From Pseudomonadota bacterium (GTDB lineage Bacteria; Myxococcota; Polyangia; GCA-2747355; JACKDQ01), in contig JAUVBO010000070.1 in assembly GCA_030591195.1 (NCBI GenBank), positions 1 through 8,457 on the forward strand: 8,457 nucleotides of DNA, read 5' to 3'. Positions 1 to 4,482 of the stretch are shown here, one piece after another; position 1 is the first letter of the stretch, and every line of letters starts with the position of its first letter. A program made the translations under genes and the position numbers. A model generated the notes under the pieces. The model ran no database searches. It saw only the letters and a program-made list of their open reading frames with translations, and was not told where the DNA came from.

Positions 1-109
1 CGTCGCGCGAGCGGGTCCCCGATCGAGGGCGGTCCGCTCGGCCAACCGCAGCTTCACCGCACAACCCGCCGGGCGGGAGGCGATTGAAGAACCTCAGCTG
101 TCGGAGAGG
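1..109 (-). other. Region downstream of the small secreted-protein gene; possible start of a next minus-strand gene
   Basis: No complete gene lies here. A short CCCGCC/GGCGGG dyad at 65-77 could form a weak hairpin just behind the small gene. On the minus strand a GTG at 57-55 opens a frame that stays open to the window edge (19 codons, beginning V-K-L-R-L-A-E-R). It has no clear Shine-Dalgarno sequence, so it is only a guess at the 5' end of the next gene. Nothing else is visible. Confidence 0.2.
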
Positions 110-445
110 TCAGACCCGCGGAGGACGGAAGATCCGGTAGGCGTTGCCATCGGGAGGGACGCTGTCAGACGGCTCGACGCGCTCGATGGCCGGCGGGAGC
201 TGGGCCACCAGCGGCGCGGCGGTGGGCGATGACCAGAGGATCGTGTGCCCGGGGCAGCAGAGGCACGGACAGCTCTCGTCGCAGGGGCCCCCGTCGTCGC
301 CATCGGGGCACGGCGCGCCGTCGTCGTGTTGCTCGTGCCCGGAAAGATCATCGTCAGTCGGGCCGGCCGCTGCCGCGAGCGACGGCCCGACGACCCTCGC
401 GGCGAAGACGCACAGCATCAGCAGTGGCAGGCAACGGCGCAACAT
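110..445 (-). CDS. Small secreted Cys/His/Asp-rich protein, putative metal-binding
   Basis: This is a 111-residue protein. Its N-terminus is a typical signal peptide: MLRR, a hydrophobic stretch at about 5-24, then an Ala-rich cleavage region near 24-27. The mature part begins with an acidic, His-containing stretch (D31-D33, H37, H40, D41-D42). A cysteine cluster follows (C46, C55, C59, C61, C63, C64, then P65-G66-H67), reading CPCLCCPGH. This density of Cys, His and Asp suggests periplasmic or surface binding of a soft or transition metal. The C-terminus (AYRIFRPPRV) recalls small proteins encoded beside heavy-metal RND efflux operons in other Proteobacteria, but I cannot confirm family membership. 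The ATG at 445 has no Shine-Dalgarno sequence, and a TTGACA lies 31 bp upstream, so the mRNA may be leaderless. It follows dapE by 39 bp on the same strand. Confidence 0.7.
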   Translation of the reverse strand: MLRRCLPLLMLCVFAARVVGPSLAAAAGPTDDDLSGHEQHDDGAPCPDGDDGGPCDESCPCLCCPGHTILWSSPTAAPLVAQLPPAIERVEPSDSVPPDGNAYRIFRPPRV

Positions 446-452
446 GCAGAAT

Positions 453-482
453 AAGTGTGGGAACGATCTTGGGCGGTGTCAA
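453..482 (-). promoter_or_regulatory. Candidate promoter giving a leaderless transcript for the small secreted-protein gene
   Basis: A perfect -35 hexamer TTGACA lies on the minus strand at 482-477. With an 18-bp spacer the -10 would be ACACTT (458-453), which is a poor match. A start point 6-8 bp beyond that falls on or next to the ATG at 445. This agrees with the absence of a ribosome binding site there. The gene may also be read from the dapE transcript. Confidence 0.3.
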
Positions 483-484
483 CC

Positions 485-1549
485 TCAGGGCTTGGAGAGC
501 ATCGCGCGCAGCAGTCGCTCGCCCTCGATCAGGTGGGGGATCGAGGCGTGCTCGTCGGGCTGGTGGCACTGGTCGCTCTGACCGGGACCGAAGTTGATCG
601 CGTCGATGCCGGCCGCGGCGAGCCGGGCGATGTCGGTCCAGGCCTGCTTGGGCTCGACCTCCACCGGACAGCGGCGGCGGAGCTCCGCGAGCAGGGGGTT
701 GTCCTCCGGGATCGGACCCGAGGGCGCCTGGTCGACGATCTCGATGCTTGCCTCGCCGTCGACCAGCTGCTCGATGCGCCCGCGGGCGGAGGCGAGCTCG
801 CGGCCGGGGGCGAAGCGGAAGTTGACGTTGAGGGTGAAGCGGTCGGGCACCACGTTGCGCGCCCGGCCGCCCTCGGCGAGGGTTGCCGAGATCACCTCGC
901 GGTAGGTCAGCCCGCCGCAGTGCACCTCCTCCCCGGGCTGGGCCGCGAGCCGGGCGAGCACTCCGGCGGCCTGGTGGATCGCGTTGTCGCCGTGCCAGGG
1001 GCGGGCGCTGTGGGCCGACCGCCCCTCGAAGGTCACCCGGGCGTGCATTGAGCCGAGGCAGCCGAGCTGCAGCTTGTTGTCGCTCGGCTCGAGGCAGATC
1101 GCCAGGTCGATCTCGGTCAGCCGGGCAAAGCGGGCGATCACCTGCTTCAAGCCGCTCTGCTCGAACGGGCCCTCCTCGGCGGCGTAGAAGATGCAAGCCA
1201 GGTCGTAGGCCGGGTCGGCGACCGGCTCGGCGAGCAGCTGCCACATCAACGCCACGCCGCCCTTCATGTCGCTCGCGCCGAGGCCGTAGATCCGGTCGCC
1301 TCGTCGCCGCGGCGGGTTGTCGTTCGTCGGTGGCACGGTGTCGAGGTGGCCCACCAGCGCGAGCAGCGGCCGGCCACGACGCTTCGGCCAGACCACCAGG
1401 TTGTCCTCGATCCGCTGCAGCTCGTAGACGCCATCTTGGACCGCATCGACGGCGGCGAGCTCGGCGAGCAAGCGGTCGCAGATCGGACCCTCGTTGCCGA
1501 TTACACTCGGGATGCTGACCAGCTCGAGGGTGCGCTCGACGATGTCCAT
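485..1549 (-). CDS. dapE: Succinyl-diaminopimelate desuccinylase (M20 family metallohydrolase)
   Basis: DapE hydrolyses N-succinyl-LL-2,6-diaminopimelate to LL-diaminopimelate and succinate in the cytoplasm, on the path to lysine and meso-diaminopimelate for peptidoglycan. The 354-residue protein has the full M20 signature: GHLDTVP (ligand H68, D70), GASDMKGG (bridging D94), AAEEGP (general base E125, ligand E126), CLEPSDN (E154) and a C-terminal HQPDEH with ligand H329. The dimerisation (lid) domain lies between, starting near GCLGSMHARVTFEG. The AHSARPWHGDNAIH stretch and the NFGPG motif before the last histidine match the shorter actinobacterial-type DapE rather than the E. coli type. The ATG at 1549 is 6 bp after the upstream gene's stop, with a weak AGG ahead of it, so translation is probably coupled. 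An N-acyl-amino-acid deacylase of the same family is the main alternative. Confidence 0.88.
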   Translation of the reverse strand: MDIVERTLELVSIPSVIGNEGPICDRLLAELAAVDAVQDGVYELQRIEDNLVVWPKRRGRPLLALVGHLDTVPPTNDNPPRRRGDRIYGLGASDMKGGVALMWQLLAEPVADPAYDLACIFYAAEEGPFEQSGLKQVIARFARLTEIDLAICLEPSDNKLQLGCLGSMHARVTFEGRSAHSARPWHGDNAIHQAAGVLARLAAQPGEEVHCGGLTYREVISATLAEGGRARNVVPDRFTLNVNFRFAPGRELASARGRIEQLVDGEASIEIVDQAPSGPIPEDNPLLAELRRRCPVEVEPKQAWTDIARLAAAGIDAINFGPGQSDQCHQPDEHASIPHLIEGERLLRAMLSKP

Positions 1550-1555
1550 CGTGAC

Positions 1556-2164
1556 CTAGCCTACTTGGTCCGGCAGGAGGCTGCCAGCGAGCTCGCGACC
1601 GGCCTCGACCAGCTGGGTCAGCACCGCCGGGTCGAGCTGCAGGCGGATGCCGTAGCTGTAGCGACGGACCGCCGGCTCCGAGGGTCGAGCGACCAGCACC
1701 AGCTGACGGGGATCGACGGTCAGCTGGGTCGCGAGCGCGGCGAGGCGGGTGGCCTGCGCGGCGCCTGGCGCCAGCGTGGCCAGACCCTCGGTGCCTTCGG
1801 CGGCGTCGGCGAAGGAGAGCGCCAGCGGCGCGCCGCGGATGGCGAAGGCGCGGCCGGCTGGTGGCTCGATGGTCAGCCGGGTGGTGTACTCGATGAACGT
1901 CGATCGGCGCATCTCACCCTCGGCCGCCAGCCGCAGGGCGAGGCCGCCGTGGACGCCGACCAGCACCCGCCAGCCATCGTGATCCTCGTGCGTCTCGTCG
2001 TGCCAGCCGGGCTGGCCGCCGATCAGCGCTCCGAGCGCGTTGTGGTGAATCCGGCGAAACGAGGCCAGCTCGCCGCGCAGCCGCCGGCGGGCGCGCCGGT
2101 AGCTCAGCCCCAAGGCAGCCAGCAGGGCGATCAGGAGGCCCAGCGCGGCCAGCAGCTCGAACAT
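1556..2164 (-). CDS. Membrane-anchored hypothetical protein
   Basis: This is a 202-residue protein that I do not recognise. Residues 2-20 form one hydrophobic helix rich in Leu and Ala. An Arg-rich stretch (R23-R30) follows, so the protein is probably anchored in the inner membrane with the rest in the cytoplasm. The soluble part (about 35-202) looks like one mixed alpha/beta domain. It has an acidic, His-containing piece (W54 to D63, HDETHEDHD), an alternating beta-like region at 66-110 and a Leu/Ala-rich C-terminus. There are no cysteines and no catalytic motif I can name. The start is well supported by AGGGA 7-11 bases before the ATG. The stop is 6 bp before dapE, so the two genes form an operon. 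That is context only and does not prove a role in lysine synthesis. Confidence 0.75.
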   Translation of the reverse strand: MFELLAALGLLIALLAALGLSYRRARRRLRGELASFRRIHHNALGALIGGQPGWHDETHEDHDGWRVLVGVHGGLALRLAAEGEMRRSTFIEYTTRLTIEPPAGRAFAIRGAPLALSFADAAEGTEGLATLAPGAAQATRLAALATQLTVDPRQLVLVARPSEPAVRRYSYGIRLQLDPAVLTQLVEAGRELAGSLLPDQVG

Positions 2165-2197
2165 CGATGTCCCTTTGGCCTTGATTGAACGGCGAGT

Positions 2198-2320
2198 ATG
2201 ACACAGAGAAAAAGAGGCGGGGGGGGCTACAGCGCCGAGGCCGAGACCTGCCCCGACGACTGCGTCGGCAACGCGACCTGCGAGGAGCTCAAGACCGGCC
2301 TCTGTTCTCCTGCCTGCTAG
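2198..2320 (+). CDS. Short cysteine-rich ORF, possible gene remnant or mini-protein
   Basis: This is an ATG-to-TAG frame of 40 codons. The second half has five cysteines in a C-x3-C-x5-C-x7-C-x3-C pattern (starting TCPDDC and ending at a terminal Cys before TAG). Nearly every codon there ends in G or C, as in real genes of this window. The first ten codons (MTQRKRGGGG) are different: AT-rich, then a run of eight G, with no signal peptide and no convincing ribosome binding site. The frame is closed by a TGA at 2186-2188. Two readings fit. It may be the 3' end of a former secreted Cys-rich gene whose 5' part is lost, or it may be a small disulfide-rich peptide. I favour the remnant. The neighbouring genes also encode Cys-rich secreted proteins. 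Confidence 0.3.
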   Translation: MTQRKRGGGGYSAEAETCPDDCVGNATCEELKTGLCSPAC

Positions 2321-2373
2321 CTCCGTTGGACAGAGGGTATTGAATGGCTCAGGGCCCGCAAGGCTCCACCCAA

Positions 2374-2505
2374 CGGACGAAACGGTTTCAGACGGGCTGT
2401 CCTAAATAGATGAGGCCGCTGGCGCGGACGTTGCGGCGTTGGATGGTACATCCAGGGCCGATGCGGCCGCTAGGGCGGACGAAACGGTTTCAGACGGGCT
2501 GTCCT
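2374..2505. repeat. Two copies of a 30-bp direct repeat with 102-bp period
   Basis: Positions 2374-2403 and 2476-2505 are identical over 30 bp. Similarity continues more weakly on both sides: the start TGAATGG at 2341 resembles TGGATGG at 2440, and AATAG follows both copies. A diverged duplication of about 70 bp therefore has a perfectly kept core. Each core contains the dyad GAAACGGTTTC (2379-2389, 2481-2491). A related 22-bp pair, 2409-2430 and 2460-2481 (both GATG-GGCCGCT-type), lies between and overlaps the second copy. Confidence 0.85.
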
Positions 2506-2627
2506 CAATAGGTGCGTCCGTTCGCTTCGTCTTGCCAGGCATGTGGGTAGCGCCGGCTCTTCGTCGCCCGCGCCTCGGCGACGCATCGAAGGGCGCCTCG
2601 GCATGAGCTATTCGGACCTGGCGCAGC

Positions 2628-2686
2628 GGGAGTGGACGGCGGGAGTGGACGGCGGGAGGGGCGGGAGTGGACGGCGGGAGAGCGGC
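2628..2686. repeat. 13-bp minisatellite
   Basis: GGGAGTGGACGGC occurs three times exactly, at 2628-2640, 2641-2653 and 2663-2675. It is interleaved with the shortened units GGGAGGGGC (2654-2662) and GGGAGAGCGGC (2676-2686). The array sits just downstream of the terminator-like palindrome of the Kazal lipoprotein gene and is G-rich on the plus strand. Confidence 0.85.
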
Positions 2687-2706
2687 GGGGCCTCGATCGA
2701 GGCCCC
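2687..2706 (-). terminator. Palindromic hairpin behind the Kazal lipoprotein gene
   Basis: GGGGCCTCGATCGAGGCCCC is a perfect 20-bp palindrome, giving an 8-bp stem with a GATC loop. It starts 9 bp after the stop codon at 2716. No run of T follows on the minus strand (GCCGCTCTCC), so it is an intrinsic terminator without a U-tract or an mRNA-end stabiliser. Confidence 0.6.
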
Positions 2707-2715
2707 GATGGTTCC

Positions 2716-4254
2716 TTATGGGGTCTGCGCCTGGGCGACGCAGTTGACGTAGTCGGTGGTCTTCTTCCAGCCGCAGCTGCCGTTGACGCCGAAGGCGCCG
2801 CACTGGGTCAGCTTGAGGCAGTCATACTCGGGCTTCCAGGAGCAGTCGGATTCCATCTGCTCCGACGCGCAGATCTCGCCGCTGCAGCCGGTGGTGACGC
2901 AGGCAGGCTCGGGGGGGGGCGTCGTCGAATCGCACTTGCCGAGGTGAGCGATGTTGGCCCCGGCGCTGGCGGCCATGCAGTCGTTGCCGTAGCTCTTGCC
3001 GTCGCAGCCGCAGACCGGCGCGTAGATCTCGTAGCAGCCGTCGGGGCGCTCGGTGCAGAGGCCGGTGCCCATCGGGGCTGGCGGGGCAGCGCCGCCACCT
3101 GGCATCGGGTCGGCCTGGTCGAAGCCACATCCCTCGCTGATGAAGCAAAACTCGTCCTCGCCGCACTGGCTGCTGTCGAAGCAGTCACCACTGGGGGGGG
3201 GCGGGGGCGGGGGCTGACCGCACTCGCCGGGGTGGGCGACGTTGACCCCGGCACCGGCGGCGATGCAGTCGTTGCCGTAGGTCTTGCCGTCGCAGCCGCA
3301 GACCGGGCCATACATCATGTTGCAGTTGTCGGGGCGCTCCTTGCAGACACCCAGGTTCTGGGGCTTCTCCGGGGCGGCGAAGCCGGGCTCCTCGTCGCTG
3401 CTGCCGCTGTCGGTGTCGGTGGCCCAGGCGGTGCAGCCCTGCTCCAGGTAACAGTACTGGCCGTCGCCGCACTGGCTGTTGTCGAAGCAGTCGCCGGAGG
3501 GGGGCGGCTTGACGTCGTCGTCGGGCTGGCAGAAGGCCTGGCACTCGACCACGCAGGTCGGATCGTCCGGGTCGGCGCAGGCGATGGCCGGGCAGACGCT
3601 GAGCTCCCACTTGCAGTCGGTCCGGGCGCTGCAGCTCTTCTGGTCGAGCGCCTGGCAGGGCTGCGGGCCCTTGGTCTGGCAGGTCGCGGGGCACGCGACG
3701 TCGCAGCCGGTGCCGTCCGAGGCGCAGGGCATCGCCGGGCAGGGGCCCTGGGCCCACTGGCAGTCCGAGCGGTCGGCGCAGGCCTGCTGGTCGCTCAGCT
3801 CCTCGCAGGTGAAGCTGTCCTTCGCGACGCAGACCTGCTCGCAGACGGGCTCGGGCGGCGGGGCGATCGGGTCATCCTTCGGCTCGGGCGGCATCGGCAC
3901 GGGCATCGGCTCGGCGGCGTCAGCGCTACCGCTGCCGGAGCTGCCGCCCTGGCTGGGTGGGCTGCCGGGGCTACTACAGCCGAGGGTACGAAGGCGACAC
4001 GCGGGATCCTTGGTACAGAGCTCGACGCCGAGGTTCTGGCACGGGACGCCGGGCGGCGGCTCCTGGGTGCAGCCACTGTCGGGGCAGACGCCCCATCCCG
4101 GAGGCACTTCGCCCTCACTGGCGAAGGTCTTGACCTCTCCGTTTTCGAGGTTCATCGCCTGGACCGGCGAGATGTCGTCGACGGCGCGGCCGCAGGCGGC
4201 GATCGCCAGGCTGGCCAGCAGCAACATGCCCAAGCAAGTCGTTGTTCTTTTCAT
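2716..4254 (-). CDS. Cys-rich lipoprotein with two Kazal protease-inhibitor modules and an eight-cysteine C-terminal domain
   Basis: This is a 512-residue lipoprotein with 54 Cys. Its signal peptide ends at IAAC with lipidated C21; G22 at +2 suggests export to the outer membrane. A Cys segment at 57-93 is followed by a Ser/Gly/Pro linker (94-137). Two copies of a nine-Cys unit come next (138-188, 188-242). Then two modules each have a DCFDxSQCG segment (256-274, 358-376) followed by a Kazal domain (304-345, 400-441) with PVCGCDGK(T/S)YGNDC. A last domain at 452-505 has exactly eight Cys. By alignment with ovomucoid, P1 is M313 in the first Kazal and E409 in the second, so the target proteases may differ. 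Known Kazal proteins inhibit serine proteases; actual inhibition here is inferred. The start at 4254 is fixed by GAGGAGG 7 bp upstream. Longer readings from 4443 lack a signal peptide. Confidence 0.85.
   Translation of the reverse strand: MKRTTTCLGMLLLASLAIAACGRAVDDISPVQAMNLENGEVKTFASEGEVPPGWGVCPDSGCTQEPPPGVPCQNLGVELCTKDPACRLRTLGCSSPGSPPSQGGSSGSGSADAAEPMPVPMPPEPKDDPIAPPPEPVCEQVCVAKDSFTCEELSDQQACADRSDCQWAQGPCPAMPCASDGTGCDVACPATCQTKGPQPCQALDQKSCSARTDCKWELSVCPAIACADPDDPTCVVECQAFCQPDDDVKPPPSGDCFDNSQCGDGQYCYLEQGCTAWATDTDSGSSDEEPGFAAPEKPQNLGVCKERPDNCNMMYGPVCGCDGKTYGNDCIAAGAGVNVAHPGECGQPPPPPPPSGDCFDSSQCGEDEFCFISEGCGFDQADPMPGGGAAPPAPMGTGLCTERPDGCYEIYAPVCGCDGKSYGNDCMAASAGANIAHLGKCDSTTPPPEPACVTTGCSGEICASEQMESDCSWKPEYDCLKLTQCGAFGVNGSCGWKKTTDYVNCVAQAQTP
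2975..3306 (-). repeat. Internal duplication of the Kazal-coding segment
   Basis: Positions 2975-3018 and 3263-3306 match at 43 of 44 bases, offset by 288 bp (96 codons). They encode the conserved PVCGCDGKxYGNDC core of the two Kazal domains. The neighbouring DCFDxSQCG segments are also duplicated. This points to a fairly recent module duplication or to gene conversion. Confidence 0.85.
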
Positions 4255-4301
4255 CGGGTGCCTCCTCGCTCTGATATCGATTCGTGGCGCGGTCGGGGCC
4301 G

Positions 4302-4376
4302 TCGGGTCATCGGGCCTGGTCAATGCACGGAGCGGGCCAGCACGGCCCCGATGTGTAACAGCGCGGAATGACCCGA
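4302..4376. repeat. Inverted repeat in the leader of the Kazal lipoprotein gene
   Basis: TCGGGTCAT (4302-4310) and ATGACCCGA (4368-4376) are perfect 9-bp complements 57 bp apart. They lie 48-122 bp upstream of the lipoprotein start and could be paired operator half-sites or a long-range leader stem. GC-rich complementary pieces inside (CGGGCC near 4311, GGCCCCG near 4344) could extend a fold. Confidence 0.4.
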
Positions 4377-4394
4377 TGAATGGCGAACCTGCCG

Positions 4395-4443
4395 CTGTCA
4401 CGCGCACTTGACAGTGGCACAGCCTGTCGCGTGCGCTTGACAC
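4395..4443. promoter_or_regulatory. Twin 20-bp dyads, candidate operators upstream of the Kazal lipoprotein gene
   Basis: CTGTCACGCGCACTTGACAG (4395-4414) and CTGTCGCGTGCGCTTGACAC (4424-4443) match at 16 of 20 positions and start 29 bp apart. The first has perfect 6-bp arms, CTGTCA and TGACAG. The second keeps TGTC and GACA. The spacing and dyad form suit a dimeric repressor or activator acting on the gene that starts at 4254, 141 bp away. The TTGACA in each copy resembles a plus-strand -35 box, but no -10 box or plus-strand gene follows. Confidence 0.5.
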
Positions 4444-4482
4444 GATCGGCCCGAGCCGTGACGCGGCGCGCGGGTGTTGGGA

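Larger units (their letters stand above)
2165..2715. other. 551-bp repeat-rich gap between the dapE operon and the Kazal lipoprotein gene
   Basis: No established gene lies in this gap. From left to right it holds the leader of the 202-residue protein gene, with a weak CATACT -10-like box on the minus strand at 2200-2195. Next is a short plus-strand Cys-rich ORF (2198-2320). An 8-bp inverted repeat follows, TCCGTTGG (2322-2329) and CCAACGGA (2370-2377). Two copies of a 30-bp direct repeat (2374-2403, 2476-2505) come next, then a 13-bp minisatellite (2628-2686) and the terminator-like palindrome of the lipoprotein gene (2687-2706). The stretch 2545-2627 shows nothing I can name. Confidence 0.6.

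Noticed and set aside
354..1244. A 296-codon minus-strand frame overlapping dapE
   Set aside because: It is Arg/Ala/Pro-rich out-of-frame sequence inside dapE, which has all its catalytic residues in the other frame.
2374..2505. CRISPR-like reading of the two 30-bp repeats (they contain GTTTCAGAC)
   Set aside because: There are only two copies, the spacer of 72 bp is too long and is itself related to the flanks, and no cas gene is nearby.
2632..4371. A 579-codon plus-strand frame opposite the Kazal lipoprotein gene
   Set aside because: It is Ala/Gly/Val/Leu-rich low-complexity sequence created by the GC-rich, biased codons on the other strand. The minus-strand gene has a perfect ribosome binding site, a lipobox and known domains.
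4408..4442. Plus-strand promoters from the two TTGACA boxes upstream of the Kazal gene
   Set aside because: No -10 hexamer stands at 16-18 bp from either box and no plus-strand gene follows. The boxes are better explained as arms of the twin dyads.
4255..4443. Extension of the Kazal lipoprotein to an ATG at 4443
   Set aside because: The extra 63 residues would precede the lipoprotein signal peptide, and the ATG at 4254 has a strong GAGGAGG site. The extension also covers the inverted repeat and the dyads.
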